Notes under the pieces: model-generated | The model's database searches: none | The model's input: only the letters and a program-made list of their open reading frames with translations | Told to the model about the DNA's origin: nothing | Shown here: one piece after another, positions 11,801-22,540 of the stretch | Layout: each line of letters starts with the position of its first letter | Position numbering within the stretch: the first letter of the stretch is position 1 | Source: Chrysaora quinquecirrha | Taxonomy: Eukaryota > Cnidaria > Scyphozoa > Semaeostomeae > Pelagiidae | DNA length: 64,000 nucleotides | Direction of reading: 5' to 3' | NCBI GenBank assembly: GCA_014526335.1 | Contig: JACTAT010000032.1 | Location: 6,202,468-6,266,467, forward strand | Position numbers and translations under genes: made by a program

Positions 11801-13285
11801 CCGAAGCAAAATCACGACTACCGCTGATGATTGTTGAAAACGAATTCCAAGGATCGAGGCTGGTGAAAAGTTGCAAACGAAGCTGAATGGGTTGGAAGAT
11901 AGATTGGAAGCACTGACGATTTATAATAAGAGAACTCATGATTATATACAGAATTGGCGAGAGTTAGAAGGTAAGCTATGCTTATATGCCTTTAGATCCC
12001 GAATATGTACTTTTGTAACGTGAATTTTACCCTGGGAATGGGGAATTGTTTGTAGGGTATCTGCAGAATTAACTCAAGCAATTTTCTGAGATTGCAGTGA
12101 ACATGAGATAAAGGAAAAACTGCAAAAATCGGGAAGAGAATCAGTGAAAGTGAAATGGTGTTTTAGCGCCAATCGCTAGGATCCCAGTTATAGGTTAACT
12201 AATCGACACCTCGACCCTGGCAGTGACGCTCCGTGGCTGGCCTCGAACCCTGACCACAATGAGCTCCTGACACCACGAGTCAGCTGGATTACATCACGAC
12301 GCCACTGCACCTTCAACATTCTTGGCACGGAACATCCTTTAGACGATGCATTCTTCCATTTGGCCCTGCAGTTCTAGAGAAACTTTGGACCAACTCGACA
12401 GTAATAAGTGTTTCAAAATACTTTCCTCTATTTTCTTTTCCACAGTTTGATTGTTTTTATAGAAGAAAAATATATTAAAATGAGATAGGATACGAATACT
12501 AGGTCTCCTTAAACTGGGAGGAGAAGAGGGCCTGGAGAACTATCAGTCTAAATGATGTAGCCAAACATTAGGCCATGCTCGCGTTTGTTGAAGGTTAAAG
12601 ACAGGTTCTTGGCATTTCCTGAACAATTAAATGAAATGAGACAGGATCAAAATACTAGATCTCGTAAACCTTGGGGAAGGGGTGGGCTTGAGTAGCGCTA
12701 GCGATCTCAGTGAATTTGCCAAACATTAGGCCATGCTCGTGTTACTGGTTAACGATAGGGTCTTGGACTTTCCTGAATATTGTGGATGATAATCACAGTG
12801 ATAATCTATTCTGATAAACAGGGGAAGTAAGAAAGAAAAGAAGTGAATATGAAATGAAAAGAAGAAAAACAAGTGAAAAGCAGAAGCTCCTCGGTCTGTG
12901 TAAAAAACGACGAATGTTTCTGGAGACAGAAATCATGAGACATGATGATAAGCAAATGGCTGCAAAACGTAGAATCAAAACTTTGACAGATAAAAAAGAT
13001 ATGTTGCTGTTACGACAAAAAGAGCGTCGTAATATCGTAAATAGATGCATCGAAAGTGCGAAGAAACACTGCGAACTGTGCATTCGAAAGGCCGCGCAAG
13101 TTGTTGCGATGACAAGGAGATATGACGAGTTAAAAGCAAGAGAGAAGTTTTTGGAGGATGAGATCTTTAAAAAGAAGAAATCTTTGGAGAATATGCGTAA
13201 AAAGGTTAGCTGTAAGAAGTTTGATCTGGAACGAGGCCAGATTCAGAAATCAGTGAAAGCTATGAAGAAAGAACGAGGCTGGTAA
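8848..13285 (+). CDS. Glu-rich coiled-coil protein, paralog 2 of the tandem pair
   Basis: Unrecognised family, related to the gene at 4890-6401. Exon 1 runs 8848-11092 and is extremely rich in Glu, Asp, Lys and Arg (roughly 750 residues). Exon 2 (11536-11970) and exon 3 (12822-13285) resemble the two exons of paralog 1, with shared helical Lys/Glu patterns and a common KHCELC/KNAYEKC region. The frame is broken near 9267-9271, 10340-10370 and 11837-11840. Each break is an apparent missing base in an A run, and the protein reads well across it once one A is allowed; donor and acceptor phases then fit throughout. I therefore treat it as one intact gene with sequence errors, though a decaying pseudogene remains possible. 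It differs from paralog 1 by the long acidic N-terminal region. The opposite-strand Ser/Phe-rich open frames here are mirror images of the Glu codons. No membrane segment or catalytic motif is visible. Confidence 0.6.
12146..12315 (-). mobile_element. tRNA-derived SINE, family 1, copy in an intron
   Basis: Read on the minus strand the head is tRNA-like, with a B-box-like GGGTTCGAGGCC. The tail end on the plus strand reads GTGAAATGGTGTTTTAGCGC. Matching copies lie at about 29461, 31626, 37772, 42449 (opposite orientation) and 46866. The family consensus tail is AGGTGAAATGGTGTWTTAGC. Confidence 0.75.
12477..12790. repeat. Tandem duplication of about 155 bp in the second intron of paralog 2
   Basis: AAACATTAGGCCATGCTCG occurs at about 12562 and again at about 12720, and each is preceded by ATGAGAYAGGAT-type sequence and a variant of ACTAGRTCTCSTWAA. 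The two diverged copies are adjacent and intronic. Confidence 0.7.
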
Positions 13286-13497
13286 AAGATGGCGTAATTA
13301 ATTAGAAAGATTTTACGTGTATTTATGTTTGAATCATTTAAGATTGTTTTATAAGCAACCATTTTAAGCTTTATTTTTATTAGTCAAATTTGAGTGATGA
13401 AGCGTTCAGATATTTAAATTTTAAGATTTATGGTTATGATGATGGTTTTGCTTTGATCTTACTTTCTCTGCTAAACTAATATTAGCTAATTATACTG

Positions 13498-13572
13498 AAT
13501 ATATACTTACTATATAATATATAATAATATATATATATATAAATATATAATATATATAATATATATAATATT
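13498..13572. repeat. (AT)n-rich microsatellite
   Basis: This is an almost pure run of TATA/ATAT units just downstream of coiled-coil gene 2, between two convergent genes. Confidence 0.85.
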
Positions 13573-13590
13573 TACGCATATTATATTGAA

Positions 13591-13712
13591 TATAAGAGTA
13601 GTTCTATTTGTAATGAGACTAGAATGAACTATGGAATTGCAAGAGAAGGCAGAAAATATAATGTCCCTAAATGAATATTTATCACCGAAATTTGAAGTCT
13701 TCTGAAAGTTCG
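13591..13712. repeat. Direct repeat of about 125 bp, distal copy
   Basis: The segment beginning TGAATATAAGAGTAGTTC is repeated almost perfectly at 14727-14852. In this copy the end forms a hairpin, GAAGTCTTC...GAAGACTTC. In the other copy the shared sequence runs into the 3' part of a coding exon of the GALT-like gene, including its splice donor. The distal copy lies past that gene's stop codon. Confidence 0.85.
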
Positions 13713-13865
13713 GAAGACTTCAAATAACTTTCGACTATATCAAACATCAGCAGAAATATCAGATGATTGTGATGGTAAAGATGAGAGAGATATATCAAAG
13801 TGTGTACCTTGTTTGAAGAAATCTTTCGTGGTTCTCTCGAAACTTTAAACCAATTCGGGGTGCCT

Positions 13866-16800
13866 TTACAGCTTCTTGAATGAATGGTACTCAAGATCAA
13901 ACTCAATGACAGCATCCCATAATGCCACGGAAGCATCTGAAACAAAAACAATAAGATATTAAAGTAAACAATATTACTCTTATGCTATCAGTAATATACA
14001 TTAATATAAAATGTCTAATAATGCTAATAACAATAACTATAATATCAATAATGCTCAATAATACTACGACGGTGATAAAGCCATAATATCGATATAAGAT
14101 CCGGTACGTATATTGATATATATTGATGTTAATATAATATATTGATATTAAATATTTAACGTAGATACGTATAATGTAAATATCATATAAATAATAGTAA
14201 TTCTTGAACTACTGATATTTTGAATGGAATATCAATAACACTTTATTGCAAAATATTAGTGATACTTATAAAATTTGCAACAGCACTAAATTAATTTCAA
14301 TAGTTCTAATATCAACAGCTATAATATTGATATTTATAATATTAATAACGTTCATAAACTGCACAGTTGTGCAAAAACTAGTGCCATTATCAGTAAATTG
14401 ACACTTGCAAGTAATGATTATCAATATTATAAATAACAAAATAACTGTTATCAAAACTAATAATATTATAAATATTATGAACTATTTTTACCTGTGCTGT
14501 TGACTTTTCCATCCATTTATTCCACGCCGTGAAGATGAGAAGTGCTTTGTTAGCTATAAATTTCACTAAAATATTTCCAAGGTAGTGAGTTATTATTTAT
14601 TGAAATTATAATATAAGAAACACTAAATAAAAACAGATTAATACACTGTTATTAAACAATGCACTACTACTTAAAGAATATTTTGCTATGATATATCATA
14701 TCTTTATGTGTTTAAAAAACTATTCTTTGAATATAAGAGTAGTTCTATTTGTAATGAGACTAGAATGAACTAAGGAATTGCAATAGAAGGCAGAAAATAT
14801 AATGTCCCTAAATGAATATTTATCACCGAAATTTGAAGTCTTCTGAAAGTTCGGATTTTTCGTCTTTCCTTTTTGACTGATGCTCGAATTGCATCGATGA
14901 CTTTATAAGGGCTGACATTTACATTGGCTGTCTAAAATGCATAAAAGATATTCATTAAAATCTACACAAATAAATCGCTATTAAGATTGCAAAAACTTCA
15001 AGATCTTAGAATAGGATATGGTTTAATCTTGACTCACCCCAAAAAGATCAAATGAGCTGATGTCGGATCTAGAACTGAAAGACAAAACGAAATGAACACA
15101 TCTGCAATGATTCTCAGATACGACTGTAAAAAATTCTTGATGAACTGCAAAACAGAATCGTCGAAACAGCTCCTAAAATGAGTGAGAAAATTCGTGGCCG
15201 AAATTATTTGTCCCCGATTTTTTCGTCCTAAACCTTTCTTTATCATTTTCATTGTACAATTGAGTTGTAATATTTATAGGGTGGATGGATCCTTGAATAA
15301 ATTAGATTCCATATAATTATAACAGTTTTGAGTGGTACAAAATTGCAAAATTGCGATAAACATCGGAAACTTCGGAATCGTCTCTGGACATATTAGTATG
15401 TTAGTATGCTCAAAGATGTATCTGCTGTTTCTCGCAATTTTATAACAGTAATACATATTCCACATGAAGTCAGTGTATTTTCTTATGTTCGTCTCATCAC
15501 TGAATAAAAGCAGGATAATAAGAATCCATAGCTTTTGAAAATACAAAATATGGGTGATAGATAGATTGAAGCTGTATAACTTACCCAGCCAATGAACCAC
15601 GATACACAATTGAAAATAATGCAGGAAGTTCATTACCATTTGCAGATGAATCGTGTCCCTACAAAGATTTAAACACATTGCTATATAAAACTGTTATACC
15701 ATAAGAGCGTAAAAGATACTGTGGGTTAAGCTAAACAGCTCTACAGCTATACATATTAAGCTATACAACTCTTGTTGTCAGATTTGCATTACTGATGTTT
15801 TGAAATTAAGCACAGAGTTTCAACAGCAGTAAATAAGAAATACTTTTTCTTAAGTCATTGGAGGATAGCTTTTACTGACTAATAACCTCATTCAAAATGC
15901 AAATTAGACCAGTTAACCAAATGATGCTTTTTGACTGGTAAGCGCAACAGATCGTGTCCAATTTAATTGGTGACAAATCTAACTGGTTTAATAACATTGG
16001 CTGAGTTGTGTCGGAGTAGAAGTTCTATAAAGGGGTAGGAAAGTAAATACGAATACTCACCCATCTGGGAAACACAAATCCAGAACTATACGCATACAAT
16101 TTCAAATCTTCTATAAACGCTACAAAGAAAAGTAACAAACATATAAGAAAACGATAGTAAGAATAATAATAATGATGGTTATGATAGAAACAATTATATA
16201 TGAAAATGTGACAACATACCTTTGAATACAAAATAAACTAACTTGAAAAAATCTACAGAAGGCTGTCGGCAAATCACAAATGTTGAGTAATCTTTCTGTG
16301 GAGTCTAGGAAGAGTAATAATAAGACAGAACTCTTTACAGAGCTACATTTGTCAAGAATGGCAAACACTAGGCTAAATATTTCTAAAGGTGCGATACCAC
16401 AGTAGACCTATAAACCTTTCCACTGAGCTATAGAGCTCAATGGAATTACCGAGTAACCCTGCAAGTCCTACAGCCCAAGGATCTCCCTTCGTTTGAAGTT
16501 TTGTATTCATATTTTTCATGACAAATATATATAAAAGGAAGGAAAAGACCAGCCCCAATAAGGAAAAGGGAACAGATAAGTGAAAGAGAGACAGATCAAG
16601 TTTATAAATGGATTTTTAAATTGGATAGGTAGTATGCTAAGTATACAAGTAAGCTAAAATGTATTTTGAATGATGATATTTAAACTGATACAAACATACC
16701 AAGTACGCTAAAGCAACTGCTTCTCCATACTCCACTGCAAGACCAAGTGAATGATGAGCCTACAAAAAATAATACCAATTGATAAGGTAATGGAACATGA

Positions 16801-19800
16801 AAAACGACAAATTTGAATTCATCTCTCTCAAGTTTCTACGTGTAACAAACAAACGTAGGGCCCGGGGCTTTACTTAGAACTCCGTCTCAAAGAAAAGCAA
16901 TTATTAATTACCTCAATGATTCTACTCCAGTAATTATTACCATTATTACGAAAAGCATAATTCAGTGCCGATGTATGAAAATGATTCCATTTTGCTGGAA
17001 AATAAACGCAAGAAATAAGGAAACAAAGAAAGCAATACATAACAATCTAAAAGAGACCTTAACTCTGGTGTCCCCAATAGACTGAGAGTTGTAACTAACA
17101 AGGAAACAGGAACTCTTCTCTACTGTCCCCAATAGAGTGGGGGTTTGAAATAACAGGGGGCTGTGTAGATTTTCAAAATAAAAGTAGTAGGGAGGCGAAA
17201 ATAAAAGGGCATGGATGTGAACGCTACTATCGAGCACAAGTAGACTTTTTCAAAGGAGTAATTTTAGGTTTCCATAGCGTCCAAATTCGATTGTTTCATT
17301 GAGTGATTTTCATAGCATAGGTGGAGTTTATTAGGGGTAACTTTTCGCATGGTTTGGTACAGAAACACTGATAACATGGTTTGGTACAGAAACTCAGTGT
17401 ATTGCCCATATGCCAAACTCTAATAGAAGGAGGGGGTCGAAATAATTTAGGGGGGTTTAACAGTTGTTCATGTAATAAAAATGGGGTATTTTATTAGGGA
17501 CTGAGGACTTTTACAACAGTTTAAAACCCAATATGTATTTACAACTGGCAAATCCAGACAAAGGACTAATATTTTTGTCGCAAGGGTCACTTCAATGTGA
17601 AAAAACTTTCCTACAGTGGAGACCTCTCCAAACGAACAATTACATTGGTCCCACAGGTTTCCGTTACATGGAGGTTCCGTTACTGTAAAACAAGTGTGGC
17701 CAAAAAAAGGCAAGCAAACTGATTATGTTATAACATTTTCCGAAAGTCTTAAAATTTCAAGGAAAGTCAGACTTTCTAGAAAATTCTCGAAATCAACAGA
17801 AAAGCAAAATTGCAGCGAAAGGCCATTATGATATCATCATCAAAGTAATTCTCACCATAGTAATCCATGTTGCCAAGGGTGATATGCAAATGAGGATGAA
17901 TCTGACTCGCACTGGCTTTTGGGTAAACATCCCAGTACAAATGACGGAAATCGTGATCTGGTACAAGCTCATGTACCTTTTCATACCTTGAGAATTGGAA
18001 GAAGAATTTTTATTAAAATGCACATCGTTGATTTTACTCGTGAGTTATAATAAAGACATCTTGTAAGAACATAGATTAAGGCTTTGGTTTGGGAGTCAGC
18101 AAAGTGGGAGAGGGAGAGTGGACCTAATTAATACTATTGGCTTGCTTTAAAAATTTTCAGGAAAATTTCGTTAGAGATAAAGTACTCTAGCCAATGGTTG
18201 AAAGAATAGGGCTAACGAAATTCTAAATAACTTACCAAACTGAAGCGAGTTGCATCGAATCTAAGAACTAAAACAGTTGAAATCATATTAAAAGTTTTGA
18301 AATCAAGTTGAAAGAAAAATAATTTCTGATCGAAAAGTTAGTAATATTGAAACTATGAAACGCTTCAGTTTTGACAGAAGGTGGGGCTATCTTATTGATG
18401 TTACTGAAGAGAAGTAGATAGTCACAGACTAACAAGCTTTAAAGCAATCAATTGAAAATTTTCGCTGAATCCATACGAGCCATGGATATGACGAGACGTA
18501 TCGAATCTAATTATTATAAAAAGACAACTTACGTGTTCCATAGTGAAATTTGAAGGATTGTGTTGTCGCAATAAGATCATCCCATGATATTTCTCGATTT
18601 TGAAAGTGTTTGAAACTGCGAAGAAGTAAATAACAATGTCAAAATCACTAAAACAGTAGCCTATGGCTCTTAATCACTGAAAACATCTAATGGCATGCGC
18701 ACAGACTTTCTTTTTCGCTCCACCAGAGCTAGCATCATTCTTATTACCATTTATTTCCCTACATTTCCCTTAAAAGTTGTATTAGTACATTTTTAATCTG
18801 TAACTCAATTCTATTGGTTAACTAAAGTAAAGTAAAGTTGCCGTTTTTGAGTGGCTTGAAACATTTTCGTTGTGAATCCAGCACACTAACCACTGCGCCA
18901 CAGAGACCACTGTATTCAGTCAGTTGATTGGTGTTCAAAACACAATACCACATCAACTTCATTTTTCTGATTGCTTAATTCTGATCTAAATTCGAAGAAT
19001 GTACATTTTCTGCTGTAGCAAATCCGTTTTTCAGTATTTCTGATTTTAAACTCTGAGGATTGTTTGACAAAAAAGGTTGCTCTTTTTTGATCGTTTTGAG
19101 ATGGGTTTCTCTCTTCAAAAAGCGGTAAAAGATTCTCATTGAAACAAAAGTATTAACGGATTTATAGAGGCTGCTGTGAAAACAATAGAGATCCAAGCAA
19201 AGGGAGTACGAGATTCCAAACAGTGCATTGCCCCTTGGTAATTTCGAAGCTCTGTAAACTCTAAATATTAAGTATCCACTTACCAATAACGGAGTGCTTT
19301 GATTCGAGAATCCCAAAGCTATCCATTGCAGTCAATCTAGAAGATCAGAAACCAAGATATCATTAGATGAATTTAATAGAAAAGACGCTTGATTCAGAAA
19401 AATTATAAAATGAGATGAAAGCTTACTGTTTATAATTGCAAAAGTCACAATTTTCTTTTGATGTTTCAACAATTTCTCTGAGTCTGAAGATTAGGGAGAG
19501 AAGATGGAAAAACAGGTGATTAATGTTTTTAGCAATTGTAATCATCATCATAATCATCAAGATCACTATAATCGTAATCCTACCATACATACATTTGACT
19601 GCTGTCACCACCAGATGCTCCAGGTCTTCTTGATCTAACTGGGTTGAAAACTACAGATTCTTGGGTGTATAAATTATCCACAAAAACCAAGGTCTGAAAA
19701 TAAATCGAATCTACCCTATTTCATCTTTGAGACTCTACTGTATTGCGATAAACACGCTTTTTTCATCTGACACTACTCAGAATATGAACCTCAGAAACAG

Positions 19801-21140
19801 ACCAAAACAATAAACTAAGTGGGAATTTATACTCAGATGCAGCTCGAAAGTCACCCTTAGCTTATCATTTTGGTCTGTTTCTGACGTTCATACTCTTGGG
19901 AGTGTCAGACGAAAAATACTTCTAAGTATGCTCGAAAATGTTTCTGCTGTTTAACTGCAACTTTGAAGTTTTGTACAACTAAAAAACTATCTACTGTATG
20001 TGTAATTTTGATCATGGCATGCATAAAAATGGCATAAAATGTTTTGTACCTGTCTCCTGGTACTAGCAATGAGCTCCTCATCATTTTTTAACCATTTCTT
20101 AACCTAGGAGAAAGAGACAGTTAATATAATCAAAAGTCAAGTTGAACAGATGAGCTAAAACTTTTAAGACAAAATGGTTGTAGAAACATTTCCTGGGCAA
20201 ACCTTTACAAGGAATGTATCACTTATAGTTATTTCAGCAATTTTTCTCTCATTTGATATATTGATCGTAGATTGTGATAAAGTTCCCTGAAACAAAAGAG
20301 ACACTTCTTAATTTCTATGAAGGAAACTGTCCTAAATTGAAGGTGAAATGGTGTTTGTAGCACCTGCAGTTGTTAGGGTCTCAGATAAAGATGAACAACA
20401 AGACCACAAACATGGTGGTGAAGGTTTCTAGTCAACTGGCCCCACTACCACTACCAACTTCAAGCATGGCAGTTACATGGAATCAAACCCTGCTCGACAA
20501 TTTCAAGTTCACTTTCACAGAAGCGTTAAAAGCCAAGCAGCAAGCACTGAGGAATTAAGTTTACAGCATACTTGCAGACTGGTTCTTCACTTTGAGCCCA
20601 TAAATGCAATGAACTTGAAAGACTATCAACATCATTTGGGGGATTTCCATTAAAGCATTCTTTATTTATCCAATCCTGAAAAAAAAAAACAAACAAATAC
20701 ATATGTAAACAAAAACAAAACAATCCACAAAATAAGTTAACAAGAGGACAGATAAAATTATTTTTCAACAAAACAGAAAAACTAGTTTTCCTTACTTGTA
20801 GTTTTAATTCGAAGTAAAGAGGTTTGACATTGACGATATCCCTTGGCCTGTACGCCAACCTTGGACAGTCCTTGACTGTATGATTTAATATTAGATTATC
20901 TGTTCGTCTATTGAAACTTATATACAGACATGTCATAACAAGAATTATTGCAGCGAATATTAAAGCTACTCTTGCATGCTTGACACCAAAAAGATTTGGC
21001 ATGCTCTTTATTGAGGATAGAAAATCGTCTTTCGACTTCTCGTCTTTGCTTGATGAAGCTGTTGTTGGGAGAAGTGATATCATAACACTGCTGGATTTCT
21101 TCTCATGATATGTATTCCACCTTCTCTTTTTTGCATCCAT
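13866..21140 (-). CDS. Type II membrane protein with a GALT-like HIT-superfamily domain
   Basis: Eighteen exons (about 565 residues): 20796-21140, 20565-20675, 20203-20286, 20050-20103, 19593-19693, 19427-19483, 19284-19336, 18533-18615, 18236-18260, 17856-17986, 16912-16994, 16700-16759, 16220-16304, 16061-16119, 15585-15658, 15038-15074, 14827-14931, 14492-14565 and then terminal 13866-13936 (the last two blocks close the gene). A hydrophobic segment at residues 58-75 follows a basic N-terminus, which predicts a type II anchor with the enzyme domain on the lumenal or outer side. The domain shows FNPVRSRRP (about 215), a CDFC zinc-type pair (244-247), KHSVIVSN, KYHGMILLRQHNP, then ASQIHPHLH (HPHLH at 335-339). 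Classical GALT has HPHxQ with the second His as nucleophile; here the Gln position is His, as in HIT hydrolases. TPQKDY and ANGNELPALF follow. Three junctions need one extra base (17986, the A run near 14870-14874, and 14491). Substrate unknown. It shares a 264-bp intergenic region with WDR74. Confidence 0.78.
14727..14852. repeat. Direct repeat of about 125 bp, proximal copy
   Basis: This is the mate of 13591-13712, 1137 bp apart and differing at only a few positions. Its right end overlaps the 3' end of the exon at 14827-14931 and the GTGATA donor, so a splice junction appears to have been copied. Confidence 0.85.
18822..18910 (-). mobile_element. tRNA-derived SINE or tRNA fragment, family 3
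   Basis: The minus strand reads TGTGGCGCAGTGGTTAGTG, a good A box, then a B-box-like TTTCAAGCC, and ends in short ACTTTACTTTA repeats. It does not form a full cloverleaf, so I do not call a tRNA gene. Confidence 0.5.
19763..19917. mobile_element. MITE, GTCTGACACTCC family, copy 2
   Basis: This is the shortest and clearest copy. TCTGACACTACTCAG and CAGAAACAGACC on the left mirror GGTCTGTTTCTGACGTTC and GGGAGTGTCAGAC on the right, giving inverted termini of about 35 bp. It lies in an intron of the GALT-like gene, just downstream of exon 5's acceptor side. Confidence 0.7.
20338..20520. repeat. Composite repeat fragment in intron 2 of the GALT-like gene
   Basis: It begins with GAAGGTGAAATGGTGTTTGTAGC, the tail of SINE family 1, and continues with GGTTTCTAGTCAACTGGCCCCACTACC, which resembles the left end of foldback element A at 107. 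This suggests one element inserted into another. Confidence 0.5.
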
Positions 21141-21404
21141 TCAAAATTTTTCTAGTTCAGCAACTCAAAATGTACATTTTTCAAGTAAATATTCCCTAAA
21201 AATAGTTTAAATTCGGCATAACATTTCAGACAAATTTATAGCCTCCAGCATCAAAATTGAACAACTTGGCTATCCTTATGACTCAGCCTCCTTCTCGTGT
21301 CCGTCTTCGTGTAAAACATTGATAACGAGGTTGCGCTTTAGGCCATGTGAATTTTGAGCAAAGGAAGGACAACGTTTTGCAGTTGATATTTCCACAAAAT
21401 TGCG
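21141..21404. promoter_or_regulatory. Putative bidirectional promoter, GALT-like / WDR74
   Basis: The two start codons are only 264 bp apart and face away from each other, so both genes must be driven from this stretch or from inside the genes. No TATA box was identified. Shared regulation is an inference from spacing. Confidence 0.55.
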
Positions 21405-22540
21405 ATGAATCCACTTGTATGGGTCGGCAGTGAACTTGGCTCATTAAAAAGTATTGTATTTAGCAATGTCGCTGTCAAGAACTACACAGATCTCATGGAG
21501 CTGGAACGATCAAAAGCGCCATGCAAAATCAACTGGGGGGACAATGATGAGACTAAAATTTTGGTTGGGACAAAAGATGGCTGTGTGAGAACTTTCAAAT
21601 TAGGGGATGAGAATTTCGACGATTTGATTCATGACTGTGGTGATTCAGAGGTATCTGGTGTGAGTTTTTATGAAGATAAGATCATTTCATGCACGGAAAA
21701 GGGAAATTTTGCTATTTTCAGAGAAAATGAAAAAATACTGGAAAAAACCATTGGTGATCATATACAGATTATGAAAAGAAACCCTGAAATTCATAATTTT
21801 ATTGCTGCAGGGGAAAAGAAAACAATCTGAAAGTTTACGACTTGGAAAACATGGAGAAACCAATTTTTGCTGCTAAAAATGTACGAAATGATAAATTGGA
21901 TTTGCGTCAGCCAGTTTGGGTAACAGATCTGGGGTTCTTGAAGGGGGATGGGGTGAATTCAAGGATTGTGACTGGGACAGGGGATCATTGTATTAAGATT
22001 TATGACCCAAGGAAGCAAAAGCGACCGGTTGTTGATGTCAAATGGAATGATTATCCTATAACTAGTTTGTCTGTTGCAAATGATGATAACGTTGTTATAG
22101 TTGGGAACACTGCAGGGTATATGGCATCAATTGATTTGAGAATGGCATGCCCAACTGGTAATTTCAAGGGCATTTCAGGGTCTATACGGTCGATACAATG
22201 CCATAAGACTCAAGATTTTGTAGCATGCTGTGGACTTGATAGATTTCTGAGACTGTATGATATCAAAACAAGAAACTTGATAAGAAAGGTTTATTTGAAA
22301 ACAAGATTGAACTGTGTTTTATTGTCAGATTCCATTTATAATGAGAACGTTTCAGATGATTTGGGTACAGAAGACGTAAATGTCAAGGCTGAGAATAGTG
22401 ATGTTGGAAAATCTGATGGTCATAATGATAATGATGACATGATTTGGGATAAAATGGAAAAAACTACTGATGAAAGTACAAAGAGATCAAAGAAAACTGA
22501 AAAAGATGAAAAAATAGTGAAAAAGAAAAAAGTTAAGTAA
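21405..22540 (+). CDS. WDR74: WD-repeat protein 74 (Nsa1-type), 60S ribosome biogenesis
   Basis: The protein is known in yeast (Nsa1) and mammals as a nucleolar WD40 propeller acting in pre-60S maturation with the AAA-ATPase NVL/Rix7. The match is clear along the length: an N-terminal WVGSELGSLKSI strand, GGKEN-LKVYDLEN at the centre, PIFAAKNVRNDKLDLRQPVW, then VVIVGNTAGYMASIDLR and ACCGLDRFLRLYDI. A charged Lys-rich tail ends KKKKVK, as in other WDR74 proteins. It is a single exon. As written it is split into 21405-21830 and a second frame ending at 22540. The conserved GGKEN motif shows one G missing from the G run at 21810-21813. About 378 residues when read through, close to the size of human WDR74. 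Confidence 0.93.

Noticed and set aside
8848..13285. Calling coiled-coil gene 2 a pseudogene because of three frame breaks
   Set aside because: Equivalent one-base breaks occur in the housekeeping gene WDR74 and in other genes here, all in the same direction, so sequence error is the simpler reading.
13682..13951. 89-residue minus-strand frame starting MLPWHYG as the GALT-like C-terminus
   Set aside because: The other frame of the same exon (DASVALWDAVIEFDLEYH, then stop) fits a terminal helix better and needs only one extra base at the preceding junction, like the other breaks.
16440..16510. Minus-strand GDPWAVGLAGLLG as an exon of the GALT-like gene
   Set aside because: The exons on either side (ending EAVALAYL and beginning TPQKDY) join directly, as the family expects, so the piece is intronic.
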